The translations under genes were made by a program, and so were the position numbers. The notes under the pieces were generated by a model. That model ran no database searches. It was given only the letters and a program-made list of their open reading frames with translations, and was not told the origin of the DNA. Shown in pieces: positions 47,625-57,102 of a stretch of DNA of 64,000 nucleotides. This DNA comes from an uncultured Woeseiaceae bacterium (GTDB lineage: Bacteria > Pseudomonadota > Gammaproteobacteria > Steroidobacterales > Woeseiaceae): assembly GCA_947258565.1 (NCBI GenBank), contig CAMYJB010000013.1:67815-131814 (forward strand), in the 5' to 3' direction. Numbering within the stretch: position 1 is the stretch's first letter; every line of letters begins with the position of its first letter.

Positions 47625-48608
47625 GTGTCCGAAAACCTGAACAACGACGAGTTGATTAGCCTCGCGCGCGAGGTGCTGGCTATCGAATCCCGCGCTGTCG
47701 ACTCGTTGCGTGCACGGCTCGATGACGATTTCGCTGCCGCCTGCACGTTGATCGATGCCACACCAGGACGGGTGGTCGTGACAGGGATGGGAAAATCAGG
47801 CCATATATCTTCGAAGATCGCCGCAACGCTCGCAAGCACCGGCACGCCCGCCTTCTTCATGCACCCTGCCGAAGCAAGTCACGGCGATCTCGGGATGATT
47901 ACCTCGCAGGACCTGGTGCTCGCGATCTCGTACTCCGGTGAAACCGAAGAGGTCGTCACGATTCTGCCACTTGTCAAGCGAATGGGTGCGAAACTCATCT
48001 CCATGACCGGCAATCCGCAGTCGACGCTTGCGCGTATTGCCGACGTTCACCTGGACGTCGCCGTCTCGGAAGAAGCATGTCCGCTGAACCTGGCGCCGAC
48101 GGCGAGCACGACGGCGACGCTGGCAATGGGCGACGCCCTGGCTGTGGCGCTCCTCAAGATCCGGGGATTCACCGCCGAAGATTTCGCCAGGTCGCACCCG
48201 AGCGGCAGCCTGGGCAAACGGTTGTTACTGCGCGTCGGCGACGTCATGCGCAAGGGCGAAGAGATTCCTGCGGTCGGGCCGGAGGTCAGATTGCGCGACG
48301 GACTGATGGAGATGACACAGAAGGGCCTCGGCATGACCGCCATCGTGGACGACGGCGGCAGGATACTTGGAATATTCACCGACGGCGACCTGCGCCGCGC
48401 ACTGGACGACGGCGCCGACGTGCACACAACCTCGATGGCCGAAATCATGCACACAAACTGCAAGACGACGGCCGAGGACGTGCTCGCTACAGAGGCCGTG
48501 CGCGTGCTCGAGGAGAACAAGATAACCTCTCTACTTGTGGCCGACGGCAAGGAGCGGCTGATCGGCGCACTCAACATCCATGACCTGTTTCGCGCGGGGA
48601 TCATGTGA
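47625..48608 (+). CDS. kdsD: D-arabinose 5-phosphate isomerase KdsD
   Basis: A 327-residue enzyme starting at GTG 47625. The N-terminal SIS domain (TGMGKSGHISSKIAATLAS, and SYSGETEEV) is followed by two CBS domains (from GDVMRKGEEIPAV and from IMHTNCKTT). It converts ribulose-5-phosphate to arabinose-5-phosphate for Kdo synthesis. The stop overlaps the kdsC GTG (GTGA). A TAGAAT box lies at 47577-47582 but has no good -35. Confidence 0.95.
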   Translation: MSENLNNDELISLAREVLAIESRAVDSLRARLDDDFAAACTLIDATPGRVVVTGMGKSGHISSKIAATLASTGTPAFFMHPAEASHGDLGMITSQDLVLAISYSGETEEVVTILPLVKRMGAKLISMTGNPQSTLARIADVHLDVAVSEEACPLNLAPTASTTATLAMGDALAVALLKIRGFTAEDFARSHPSGSLGKRLLLRVGDVMRKGEEIPAVGPEVRLRDGLMEMTQKGLGMTAIVDDGGRILGIFTDGDLRRALDDGADVHTTSMAEIMHTNCKTTAEDVLATEAVRVLEENKITSLLVADGKERLIGALNIHDLFRAGIM

Positions 48609-49114
48609 ACTCGGCAGCGACCCATAATCGACTCGCAGAATTGCGCCTCATTGCCTTCGACATCGACGGCGTCTTTACGGACGGACGTTTATACCTTTCC
48701 GACGACGGCATCGAATCCAAGGCGTTCAATACGCAGGACGGTTTCGGTATCCGCCGGCTTATCGATGCTGGCTTCGAAGTTGCCGTAATCAGCGGCCGAA
48801 CGTCGACCGCGGTCGGCAAGCGTATGGAGGAGCTCGGGGTCAAACACGTCGTCCTGGGCACCCGCGACAAAGGCGCAGCTTTCGACGAACTGACTACGCG
48901 ACTCGGTATACGAGCCTCCGAATGCGCCTATGTCGGCGACGACATTCCCGATCTCGCGCTGCTGGACAAAGTCGGCTACCCGATCGCGGTTGCCAATGCC
49001 GTGGAAGAAGTCCGCGATTTCTGCGATTACACGACGAAGGCGGCGGGCGGCTATGGCGCCGTTCGCGAGATCTGCGATCTCGTCCTGGCGGCACGGCCGG
49101 AGAATTCGCCTTGA
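48605..49114 (+). CDS. kdsC: Kdo-8-phosphate phosphatase KdsC
   Basis: A 169-residue capless HAD phosphatase. Motif I is DIDGVFTDG with catalytic Asp19 and Asp21, motif II ISGRTS, and motif IV GDDIPDLALL. It removes phosphate from Kdo-8-phosphate. Start is GTG within the kdsD stop; its own stop overlaps the lptC TTG start. Length is a little shorter than in E. coli, typical of other gammaproteobacteria. Confidence 0.95.
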   Translation: MNSAATHNRLAELRLIAFDIDGVFTDGRLYLSDDGIESKAFNTQDGFGIRRLIDAGFEVAVISGRTSTAVGKRMEELGVKHVVLGTRDKGAAFDELTTRLGIRASECAYVGDDIPDLALLDKVGYPIAVANAVEEVRDFCDYTTKAAGGYGAVREICDLVLAARPENSP

Positions 49115-49668
49115 GTGCGCGCAACCTGCTGCTGTTCGGGGTACTGATCGCGGCCGCCATCGGTACCTGGTACCTGGCGCGCGTCCGCGGCGATGAAGGC
49201 GCGAGCCAGCGCAGTGTCGATCCCGTGCACCGCGGTTTCTACCTGAAATCGGCGCGCATCCTCGGAACGGGACCTGACGGCGGCTTGCTCTACGAGATTC
49301 GTGCGAGGCACGCCGAGGAGCAGCTCGACGGCAGCATAGAGTTCACGGACGTACGCCTCGATTACTCACCCGAAATGGACGTGCCGTGGTCGGTAAATGC
49401 AGACAGCGCGACCATCCTGCCGGCGCACCCGCGGGTGCAGTTACGCGGGCACGTCAGGGCGACGAGTTCTCGGGCGTTTTCGGACAGCGACACCGAAATA
49501 CGTACCCAGTACCTTGAACTCGATCCGGAACGCTATATCGCGGAAACCGACGAACGGGTCCAGATCCGTATTGGGGCGCGCAGCCTCACGGCTACGGGCA
49601 TGCTAGCATCACTCAACGACGATCGACTGGAATTGAAGTCTAACGTCAGTGGGAAATTCGTGCCCTAG
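49111..49668 (+). CDS. lptC: LPS export protein LptC
   Basis: A 185-residue bitopic protein started at TTG 49111 (TTGA overlap with kdsC); no ATG or GTG in frame would include the anchor. The membrane helix is at residues 5-22 (NLLLFGVLIAAAIGTWYL). The periplasmic part is a beta-jellyroll of the OstA type (GGLLYEIRARHAEE, then ADSATILP). It links the LptB2FG transporter to LptA in the LPS bridge. Confidence 0.9.
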   Translation: MSARNLLLFGVLIAAAIGTWYLARVRGDEGASQRSVDPVHRGFYLKSARILGTGPDGGLLYEIRARHAEEQLDGSIEFTDVRLDYSPEMDVPWSVNADSATILPAHPRVQLRGHVRATSSRAFSDSDTEIRTQYLELDPERYIAETDERVQIRIGARSLTATGMLASLNDDRLELKSNVSGKFVP

Positions 49669-49671
49669 CCC

Positions 49672-50358
49672 ATGCGCAGAAATATCACCGTAAGACTTGC
49701 CGCCGTTCTGCTTCTGTTGCCTGCCGCCCTGGCCGCGCAAATAACCGACCTGCGGTTGCCGATATCCCTGGACGCGGATTCCACCGCCTACGACGGCAAG
49801 AACTCCATGCTCATGTTCCGCGGCCTGCGCCTGTCCCAGGGCACTATCGGCATCGAAGCCGACGAAGGCAGAGCGAGCAATCTCGACTTCGAGGACAGCA
49901 TCTGGCAGTTCTCGGGCAATGTCGTTATCGACGTCGAAAACGGTCACATCGAATGTGACAGCGCGGACCTGCAGTTCACCGAGCATCAGCTGACACTCGC
50001 CACTATAGTGGGCGCCCCTGCAACCTTCGAACTCAGGCGGCCGGGCAGCGAGGAAACAACCTACGCCGAGGCCGGCAAGCTGCGCTACGACCTGTTGGCG
50101 GGCACGATCGAGTTTTCGGAAGATGCAGTCATCACCGAAGGCGGCAACCAGATTGCGTCCAACTACCTCATATACAACATCCTCGAACAGCGCATAAACG
50201 CTCAGGGCTCACCGGACGGTGACGGCAAGGTCAGGATTACATACACGCCGAAAAACGGGGGCGGCGAAGCAGGCGAACCGCAAGACGCCGATTCTCCCGC
50301 AGACGTCAACGAACCCGGAACAGCGCCGCCGCGCGAGCTTGAGGACGGCGAGCCATGA
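49672..50358 (+). CDS. lptA: LPS transport periplasmic protein LptA
   Basis: A 228-residue exported protein. A signal peptide of about 22 residues ends at ALA-AQ. The OstA jellyroll follows: [19 protein letters not shown], then [17 protein letters not shown], then [23 protein letters not shown]. An acidic, proline-rich C-terminal tail of about 35 residues is longer than in E. coli. It forms the periplasmic bridge for LPS between LptC and LptD. It overlaps lptB by four bases. Confidence 0.92.
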   Translation: MRRNITVRLAAVLLLLPAALAAQITDLRLPISLDADSTAYDGKNSMLMFRGLRLSQGTIGIEADEGRASNLDFEDSIWQFSGNVVIDVENGHIECDSADLQFTEHQLTLATIVGAPATFELRRPGSEETTYAEAGKLRYDLLAGTIEFSEDAVITEGGNQIASNYLIYNILEQRINAQGSPDGDGKVRITYTPKNGGGEAGEPQDADSPADVNEPGTAPPRELEDGEP

Positions 50359-51080
50359 GTATCCTCAGCGTTCAGGATATCTCGAAGAGTTACAAGCTAC
50401 GCAAGGTCGTCAAGACGCTCTCTCTGGAAATCAAGAGCGGCGAGGTGGTCGGCCTGCTCGGCCCGAACGGCGCCGGCAAAACCACGGCCTTTTATATGAT
50501 TGTCGGGCTGATTCCGGCCGAAAAGGGCACCATTCTCCTCGATGGTCACGACCTGACCGCGTTGCCCATGCACCGGCGTGCCCGCATGGGTCTCGGCTAC
50601 CTGCCGCAGGAAGCCTCCATATTCCGCAAATTGACGGTAGAACAGAATATCCTCGCGATCCTCGAAAACCGCAGTGACCTCGATCGCGCCGGCCGCGAGG
50701 AGGAACTCGAGAAACTGCTGGACGAGCTCCACGTGGGACACGTGCGCTCGAGCCTCGGCATCAGCCTCTCCGGTGGCGAGCGCAGGCGCGTCGAGATCGC
50801 CCGCGCCCTCGCAGCAAACCCGCTGTTTGTGTTGCTCGACGAGCCCTTCGCCGGCGTCGACCCGATTTCGGTGCTGGATATTCAACGCATAATCAAGCAC
50901 TTATGTGCGAGAGACATCGGCGTCCTGATTACAGACCATAATGTGAGAGAAACCCTCGGAATTTGCGGAAGAGCCTATATACTCAGTGATGGCAGTCTGA
51001 TCGCTTCGGGTACACCGGAAGAGATCCTCGAAAACCAGCATGTCCGCGAGGTTTATCTCGGACAGGAGTTCAAGCTCTGA
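50355..51080 (+). CDS. lptB: LPS export ABC transporter ATPase LptB
   Basis: A 241-residue ABC ATPase. Walker A GPNGAGKT is at 36-43, the signature LSGGE at 138-142 and Walker B with LLDEP at 160-164. The Q-loop segment [17 protein letters not shown] is the LptB hallmark. It drives LPS extraction with LptF and LptG, which are not in this window. The rpoN start follows four bases after its stop. Confidence 0.97.
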   Translation: MSILSVQDISKSYKLRKVVKTLSLEIKSGEVVGLLGPNGAGKTTAFYMIVGLIPAEKGTILLDGHDLTALPMHRRARMGLGYLPQEASIFRKLTVEQNILAILENRSDLDRAGREEELEKLLDELHVGHVRSSLGISLSGGERRRVEIARALAANPLFVLLDEPFAGVDPISVLDIQRIIKHLCARDIGVLITDHNVRETLGICGRAYILSDGSLIASGTPEEILENQHVREVYLGQEFKL

Positions 51081-51084
51081 GGCA

Positions 51085-52479
51085 ATGCTAAAACCTTCCC
51101 TGCAGCTAAAACTCGGACAGACCCTGACCATGACGCCGCAATTGCAGCAGGCCATACGCCTGTTGCAGCTGCCGGTTCTCGACCTGAACGCGCAGATCCA
51201 GGATGCTCTCGAGGAAAACATCATGCTCGAGATGGAGGACCTGCCGGATGTCCCCAAGACGAGCGATGAGTCCACGGCCGAGATCGAGACGATCCAGGCC
51301 GAAGACCAGTGGCAAACTCGCGCCGACCGGCGCATCCAGGATGGCGGATGGAACGGCGAAGGCCGGCCGATCAGCGAATTCGCGGACGAATCCGGCCAGA
51401 CGCTGCGCGAACACCTGCTTTGGCAGCTGGAGATGGAGCAGTTCTCGCCGCGTGAAGCGATGATCGGCGAGGCGATCATCGACGCGATCAACGACGACGG
51501 TTATCTCACGATCGGTCTCGACGAGATCGAGGAAATTCTCGAACCCGAAACCGGCGTGCGTCACGCAGAGATCGAGGCCGCACTCGCCAAGGTGCAGCGC
51601 CTGGATCCCGCCGGCATAGGCGCACGCTCGTTGTCGGAATGCATCACGCTGCAATTGCAGCAGCTCGACGCAGCAACGTCCGGTCTCGAACTCGCCATGG
51701 ACCTGGCCGACCAGCATCTCGACCTCGTTGCAACGCGTGAGTATGGCGAGCTGCGCCGCAGCCTGCGCACCTCGGAAGAAACCCTGCACGATGCGCTGGC
51801 CCTGATCCGCGGCTGTAATCCTCGTCCAGGGCAGGCCGTCAGCCCTGCCGCTGCCGAGTACGTCATTCCGGACGTGTTCGTTCGTAAAGTAGACAATCGC
51901 TGGCAGGTTGAGATCAGCCCAACGGGCGTACCGAAGTTATCCGTGAATCAGCAGTATGCGAAATTGCTGCGCGGCAGCGGCGACCACGCGGTGTTGCGTA
52001 CCCAGCTGCAGGAAGCGCGCTGGTTGATTCGCAGCCTCGAGATTCGCAACGAGACCTTGCTCAAAGTCGCCACCTGCATCGTCAAACGGCAGACCGAGTT
52101 CCTCGAGCAGGGTGACGAGGCGATGAAGCCGATGGTGCTGCGCGACATTGCCGACGAGATCGGCATGCACGAGTCTACTATCTCGCGTGTCACGACCAAC
52201 AAATACATGCACACGCCGCGAGGTGTCTTCGAATTCAAGTATTTTTTCTCGAGTCACCTTGCGACCGCGGACGGGGAAGAACAGTCGTCGACGTCGGTAC
52301 GTGCGAAGATTCGCAAGTTCATCGGCGCCGAGAATCCGGCAAAACCGCTGAGCGACAGCAAGATCGCCAGCCTGCTCGCCGATGAAGGCATCAAGGTTGC
52401 CAGGCGCACGGTGGCGAAGTACCGTGAGTCCATGAACATTGCGTCATCGAGTGAGCGTCGCCAGCGACCGGCGCGATAA
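51085..52479 (+). CDS. rpoN: RNA polymerase sigma54 factor RpoN
   Basis: A 464-residue sigma54. Region I (MLKPSLQLKLGQTLTMTPQLQQAIRLLQL) is glutamine- and leucine-rich and interacts with activators. The acidic region II follows, and the C-terminal RpoN box ARRTVAKYRE at 439-448 recognises the -24 element. The HTH segment IGMHESTISRVT precedes it. Start ATG 51085 is chosen over an upstream GTG inside lptB. Type IV pilin transcription is a likely target. Confidence 0.97.
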   Translation: MLKPSLQLKLGQTLTMTPQLQQAIRLLQLPVLDLNAQIQDALEENIMLEMEDLPDVPKTSDESTAEIETIQAEDQWQTRADRRIQDGGWNGEGRPISEFADESGQTLREHLLWQLEMEQFSPREAMIGEAIIDAINDDGYLTIGLDEIEEILEPETGVRHAEIEAALAKVQRLDPAGIGARSLSECITLQLQQLDAATSGLELAMDLADQHLDLVATREYGELRRSLRTSEETLHDALALIRGCNPRPGQAVSPAAAEYVIPDVFVRKVDNRWQVEISPTGVPKLSVNQQYAKLLRGSGDHAVLRTQLQEARWLIRSLEIRNETLLKVATCIVKRQTEFLEQGDEAMKPMVLRDIADEIGMHESTISRVTTNKYMHTPRGVFEFKYFFSSHLATADGEEQSSTSVRAKIRKFIGAENPAKPLSDSKIASLLADEGIKVARRTVAKYRESMNIASSSERRQRPAR

Positions 52480-52522
52480 GCACACAAGGAAGTGAGTTCG
52501 TTACCACAAGCAGGAGAAGGCT

Positions 52523-52840
52523 ATGCAATTGAATGTCTCGGGCCACCACGTCGAAGTCACCGAAGCAATGAGAGGTTATGTAGAGTCCAAGATCGAGCGC
52601 CTCGAGCGCCACTTCGACATAGTGTCAAATGTGCACTGTATTCTCACGGTTGAGAAGCTGCGGCATAAAGCGGAGGCGAAAGTCAACGTTAACGGTGGCA
52701 CGATCTACGCCGACAATACGGAAGAAGATATGTATGCTGCAATCGATGGCCTTGTAGACAAACTGGACCGGCGCGTCAGGAAGCATAAGGAGAAGCTCGT
52801 CGACCATCACGCCAGGGACGCCCACAAGAGGCGATTTTGA
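52523..52840 (+). CDS. hpf: Short-form ribosome hibernation promoting factor HPF
   Basis: A 105-residue protein with the beta-alpha-beta-beta-beta-alpha fold of HPF/YfiA. Typical segments are NVSGHHVEVTEAMRGYVESKIERLERHF and DMYAAIDGLVDKLDRRVRKHKEKL. It has no C-terminal dimer domain, so it is the short form that makes 100S ribosomes together with RMF. A strong ribosome site (AGGAGAAGG) lies five bases before ATG. It is in its usual place between rpoN and ptsN. Confidence 0.95.
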   Translation: MQLNVSGHHVEVTEAMRGYVESKIERLERHFDIVSNVHCILTVEKLRHKAEAKVNVNGGTIYADNTEEDMYAAIDGLVDKLDRRVRKHKEKLVDHHARDAHKRRF

Positions 52841-52894
52841 ATCTCGGCCGTGCCGCTACGGCGGCGCGGCGATGTAAAACAAGAACAACAAGCC

Positions 52895-53389
52895 ATGTTG
52901 CTCGAAGATATTATCAATCCGGACGCCGTGCTTTGTAACGCGCATGCGCGCAGCAAGAAACACTGCCTCGAGATCCTGAGTGAATTGCTGGTTCGGTCGC
53001 AGCAGGATATTGCTGCCGACGATATATTCGAAAGTCTCATCGAGCGTGAGCGGCTCGGTTGCACCAGCCTGGACGCCGGCGTTGCCTTCCCGCATTGTCG
53101 TGTCGAAGGAATCGACCGCTGCATCGCGGCAATGATCAAACTGTCGGATCCGATCGACTTCGATGCTACGGACGGGGAGCCCGTCGACCTTGTTTTCGGA
53201 CTGATGGTGCCGAAGGAAGTAACCGACAATCATCACGCCGACATCGCCATGATCACCAACCTGCTCGGCAACGAGGACCTCAGAAGCAAGCTCCGGGAAG
53301 CGACCTCCAGCAGCGATCTGTACAGCGCACTCGTGGACGGCACGCGCGTCGCTGCCCCCGATCGACTGCAGACAGTTCACGGAAATTGA
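52895..53389 (+). CDS. ptsN: Nitrogen PTS EIIA component PtsN
   Basis: A 164-residue EIIA-Ntr protein. Start ATG 52895 gives the family start MLLEDIINPD; a GTG at 52850 would add 15 basic residues and is less likely. The phosphorylated histidine is His67 in VAFPHCR. Central segments ADDIFESLIERERLGCTSL are typical. It regulates potassium transport and envelope functions. Its phosphodonor NPr, normally encoded beside rapZ, is not found in this window. Confidence 0.94.
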   Translation: MLLEDIINPDAVLCNAHARSKKHCLEILSELLVRSQQDIAADDIFESLIERERLGCTSLDAGVAFPHCRVEGIDRCIAAMIKLSDPIDFDATDGEPVDLVFGLMVPKEVTDNHHADIAMITNLLGNEDLRSKLREATSSSDLYSALVDGTRVAAPDRLQTVHGN

Positions 53390-53417
53390 CGGCCCTTCGG
53401 CCGGCACGGTCTCGACT

Positions 53418-54284
53418 ATGTCCGACACCATGCGCCTTATTATCGTAAGCGGCCTGTCCGGCTCCGGAAAGACCGTCGCACTTCACGTGCTCGAAGACCT
53501 GGGCTACTACTGTATCGACAACCTGCCGGCAAGACTGCTCAGGGCAGTCGTCGACGAAATTTCCGCCAGCCCGGGTCAGATCGACCGCGGGCTGGCTGTC
53601 GGTATCGATGCCCGCAACCGGCGCCAGGATCTCGAGTCATTGCCGCACCTGATCGAGAAATTCCGGCAACAGCATATTCAGACTGACGTTCTCTTCGTGC
53701 TTGCCGACGATGAGGTCCTGCTCAAGCGCTACAGCGAGACGCGCCGGCGGCACCCGCTCGCGGAGCACGGTGCGGAGCTGCGTGCCGCGATTGATGAGGA
53801 GCGCGAGGTTCTCTCGGAAGTCATTAATGCGGCCGACCTCATCATCGACACCTCCAGAACCAGCGTGTACGAGCTTGCCGACACGATTCGGGAGCGTGTC
53901 AGCGGCCGAGCGCCTGCGTCGCTGTCCGTGCTCATCGAGTCATTCGGGTACAAAAACGGCATCCCCGCAGACGCCGATTTCGTTTTTGACCTGCGATGTC
54001 TGCCGAATCCCTACTGGGACCTGAATCTGAGGCGCCTGACGGGACTGGACGAACAGGTGGTCCGGTTTCTCGACGCTCAGGAATTGGTGGCGGCGATGCA
54101 TGCGGATATCCTGGCATTTCTGGAGCACTGGATTCCCGAATACCGGGCGTCCAACCGTGCCTTTCTTACGATTGCGATCGGCTGCACGGGCGGTCAACAC
54201 AGGTCCGTTTACATGGCCGAAAAGCTCGCCGAATCGCTGCGCGGCGTAGAGGATCACGTCAGCACCCGCCACAAAGAGCTTTGA
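53418..54284 (+). CDS. rapZ: RNase adaptor protein RapZ
   Basis: A 288-residue P-loop protein. Walker A GLSGSGKT is at 12-19, followed by LEDLGYYCIDNLP, and the C-terminal UDP-GlcN6P-binding domain includes FGYKNGIP, DLRCLPNPYW and GCTGGQHRSVY. In E. coli it senses glucosamine-6-phosphate and guides RNase E to the small RNA GlmZ, tuning GlmS and so peptidoglycan and LPS precursors. It follows ptsN by 28 bases. Confidence 0.96.
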   Translation: MSDTMRLIIVSGLSGSGKTVALHVLEDLGYYCIDNLPARLLRAVVDEISASPGQIDRGLAVGIDARNRRQDLESLPHLIEKFRQQHIQTDVLFVLADDEVLLKRYSETRRRHPLAEHGAELRAAIDEEREVLSEVINAADLIIDTSRTSVYELADTIRERVSGRAPASLSVLIESFGYKNGIPADADFVFDLRCLPNPYWDLNLRRLTGLDEQVVRFLDAQELVAAMHADILAFLEHWIPEYRASNRAFLTIAIGCTGGQHRSVYMAEKLAESLRGVEDHVSTRHKEL

Positions 54285-54410
54285 TGCCCCGCCCTTGCGC
54301 CATCAGGTGCAGCCCCGCGCCGGGACGGGGCTCCCCGGCTGATTTCGGTTAAACTCCTGCCGTAATCGGCGCCCCATCCCGGGGCCGGCAAGCGAGTCGG
54401 GGCAGGATCC

Positions 54411-55760
54411 ATGGAAGCGAGAGAGCACACCCAGGGCAACCTGCAGCTGTTGCGTGAGCAGCTCGACAGCGGCCGCATGCGTTCCGCTCGGCTGATGGTG
54501 CACAGCCTGCATCCGGCTGAAATCGCACGTCTTCTGGAGTCCCTCCCGCTCCAGGAACGCGCCGCGCTCTGGGAGATGGTGTCGGCGGATGACGAGGGTG
54601 ACGTTCTCGTCGAACTGAGCGACGAGGTCCGCGACGGCCTGATCCAAGGCATGCAGACCGAAGAACTCATCGCGGCGACCGCGGGCATGGATTTCGACGA
54701 CCTCGCGGACCTTCTTGCGGATCTGCCGGAAGCCGTCACCCGGCAGGTACTGCAATCGCTGGACAAGCTCGACCAGGATCGCCTGCAGCAAGTCCTCGCG
54801 TACGACGAGGACTGTGCCGGCGGCCTGATGAATATCGACATCGTGACCGTGCGTCCCGATGTCACTCTGGAGGTCGTGATGCGCTATTTGCGCGCCGTCG
54901 GCGACATGCCTGATGGCACCGACCTGCTGTTCGTGGTGAATCGCGATAATGAATACGTCGGATCGCTGTTTCTCTCGCGACTGCTGACGCATGATCCGGA
55001 CACCCTGGTGTCGGGCATCATGTCCACCGACGTGCTGCCGATACCCGCGCACACACCGTCGAGACAGGTCGTCTGGGAATTCGAGAATCGTGACTTGCTG
55101 TCGGCTCCCGTCGTCGACGACGATTATCGCGTCGTCGGCCGTATCACTGTCGACGACGTCGTCGACGTGATTCGCGACGAAGCCGAACACTCGCTGATGA
55201 GCGCCGCCGGTCTCGATGAAGAGGACGACATGTTTGCGCCCGTCTTCAAGAGCGCGAGGCGCCGCGCGCTCTGGCTGGGAATCAACCTGGGCACGGCGTT
55301 TCTCGCCGCCTCCGTGGTCGACCTGTTCCAGTCAGCCATCGACAAGATCGTACTTTTGGCCGTCCTGATGCCGGTCGTGCCGAGCATGGGCGGCGTCGCC
55401 GGGACGCAATCGCTGGTGATCATTACCCGCGCCATGGCGCTCGGCCAGGTCGACAAGACCAATGCGACGCGCATCCTCAAGAAGGAGCTCGCGGTTGGGC
55501 TGCTGAACGGCCTGGGTTGGTCGATCGTCGTCGCCACATTTACCTACCTCTGGTTCGGCGACTGGCGCATCGGCGGCGTCATTGCCGCGGCCATGATCAT
55601 CAACCTGTTCATCGCCGCCCTCTCGGGCTTCGGTATCCCTGTGCTTCTCAAGCAGATGCGGATCGATCCGGCGATCGCCGGTGGGGTCGTTCTGACGACC
55701 GTGACCGACGTTGTCGGCTACATGACGTTTCTCGGGCTGGGTGCGGCGTTATTGCTGTGA
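54411..55760 (+). CDS. mgtE: Magnesium transporter MgtE
   Basis: A 449-residue channel. The N-terminal superhelical domain (to about 130), two CBS domains (about 135-255, with GSLFLSRLLTHDP and APVVDDDYRVVGRITVDDVVDV) and five C-terminal membrane helices are visible, including the pore motif PVVPSMGGVAGTQSL. The cytosolic part closes the pore at high magnesium. It lies 126 bases after rapZ where a ptsH-like gene is often found. No riboswitch is visible in the short leader. Confidence 0.95.
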   Translation: MEAREHTQGNLQLLREQLDSGRMRSARLMVHSLHPAEIARLLESLPLQERAALWEMVSADDEGDVLVELSDEVRDGLIQGMQTEELIAATAGMDFDDLADLLADLPEAVTRQVLQSLDKLDQDRLQQVLAYDEDCAGGLMNIDIVTVRPDVTLEVVMRYLRAVGDMPDGTDLLFVVNRDNEYVGSLFLSRLLTHDPDTLVSGIMSTDVLPIPAHTPSRQVVWEFENRDLLSAPVVDDDYRVVGRITVDDVVDVIRDEAEHSLMSAAGLDEEDDMFAPVFKSARRRALWLGINLGTAFLAASVVDLFQSAIDKIVLLAVLMPVVPSMGGVAGTQSLVIITRAMALGQVDKTNATRILKKELAVGLLNGLGWSIVVATFTYLWFGDWRIGGVIAAAMIINLFIAALSGFGIPVLLKQMRIDPAIAGGVVLTTVTDVVGYMTFLGLGAALLL

Positions 55761-55790
55761 GCCCCCGGGAATGGCTGCCCGGGCATCGGC

Positions 55791-57005
55791 TCAGGCGTGC
55801 AGAATGTCGAGATCTTCCTCCACCCAGTGCGGCGCAAACAGCCTTGGTATTGCGTTGCCGGCGATGAAGTCCTGCAGCTGGTCCCGCACGCTCATCGCGT
55901 CCCGATAACCGAGTTCCAGCAGCTCGCGCGTATAGGCCTGCTCGAACATCAGGTAGCTCAACAAGCGGCCCTCTCCGCGGCCGCGGCCGCTGATTCCCCA
56001 GAGCAGCGTTCGAAGCGCCGCCGGCAACTCCTCGCGATGCCTGTGCGCCAGTAAGCGAAGGTCTTCGCTGGGCACGATGACCATCGTGTCGATCGGGCGC
56101 ATGCGTGACAGCTTGGGGCCGCGATGTTCCGCGGGCACCGAATCGATGAGCTGATTGATGCGACTCAGGCGCTCGAGGTCGGAATAGAGGCCGTCCATGA
56201 ACAATGTGTCGAGCGTATAGCCCGCAATTTCCGCGAAACTCGGATACGGCGCCGGCGTCTCGGGCTCACCGGACCCGTCAACGATCTCATTACGCACGCC
56301 GATGACGAGCATGCGATCGGCGCCGAGATGCACGGCCGGGCTGAGCGGCGTCGCCTGCCGCATCGCGCCGTCGCCGAAGAACTCGTTGCCGATGCGAACC
56401 GGCGGAAAAATCATCGGTACCGCAATACTCGCCATCAGGTGATCGAGATTGAGCCGGCTTCGAACGCCCGCCCGCCGCGTGCGTGACCACTCTGCATGGC
56501 CGTTCGCGGACTCGAAAAACGACGTCGATCTCGCCGAGCTATAGCCCGCTGCGGTGATGCTGACGGCGTCGAGCCAGCCCTGTTCGATGCCATGCTCGAT
56601 GCGTGGGAATCGAACGTTGCGGCCCAACAACGCGCGCAGCGGCGAATTGTCGAGCAGGGACTTCGGCATGCGCACCAGGGTGCCGCCCGTCACCAATGCG
56701 CCGAGCCATTGCAGGCTGCTTTTCAGCATCGCCAGGTTGTCGGTGCGATACACGTGGTGGCACCTGAAATGACCCCAGACGCGCTCGAGTTCCGCAACCG
56801 CGACGCGGAAACGGCGCGCCTTCGCCGCCAGCACGACAGAGTTGATTGCGCCGGCCGAGGTCCCGCTGATTATTCCGAATGGATTGACGGTTCCGCGCGG
56901 CACGAGTTCGGCGATCGCCTTCAGCACACCTACCTGGAACGCACCTCGCGCCCCGCCCCCGGGGAGCACCAGCGCAGTTTTCTTGCGATTCGGCGGTGAT
57001 TTCAT
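55791..57005 (-). CDS. Patatin-like phospholipase
   Basis: A 404-residue lipase of the patatin family; start ATG 57005 has AAGG six bases upstream (an in-frame start at 57053 adds 16 residues). The oxyanion motif PGGGARGAFQ is at 15-24, the nucleophile Ser50 in GTSAG and the dyad Asp212 in GDGA. A domain of about 190 residues follows the catalytic part. There is no signal peptide, so it is probably cytoplasmic or membrane-peripheral. Substrate is unknown. It is divergent from the peroxiredoxin gene, 97 bases apart. Confidence 0.9.
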   Translation of the reverse strand: MKSPPNRKKTALVLPGGGARGAFQVGVLKAIAELVPRGTVNPFGIISGTSAGAINSVVLAAKARRFRVAVAELERVWGHFRCHHVYRTDNLAMLKSSLQWLGALVTGGTLVRMPKSLLDNSPLRALLGRNVRFPRIEHGIEQGWLDAVSITAAGYSSARSTSFFESANGHAEWSRTRRAGVRSRLNLDHLMASIAVPMIFPPVRIGNEFFGDGAMRQATPLSPAVHLGADRMLVIGVRNEIVDGSGEPETPAPYPSFAEIAGYTLDTLFMDGLYSDLERLSRINQLIDSVPAEHRGPKLSRMRPIDTMVIVPSEDLRLLAHRHREELPAALRTLLWGISGRGRGEGRLLSYLMFEQAYTRELLELGYRDAMSVRDQLQDFIAGNAIPRLFAPHWVEEDLDILHA

Positions 57006-57102
57006 GCTGACCTTGCTATTTCCAACGGTCTCGACAGCTTGCGCGCCGTTCAACGTGTCGTATCATAGTAGGTCCTGCAAATCTAACGTATTGGACACGG
57101 TT

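Noticed and set aside
54285..54410. Magnesium riboswitch or terminator before mgtE
   Set aside because: The gap is only 126 bases; a short AGCCCCG/CGGGGCT hairpin (54311-54332) has no T-tract and no M-box features.
55761..55790. CCCGGG...CCCGGG repeat between mgtE and the patatin gene as a bidirectional terminator
   Set aside because: The six-base arms are self-complementary GC runs without any T-tract; chance occurrence is likely in this base composition.
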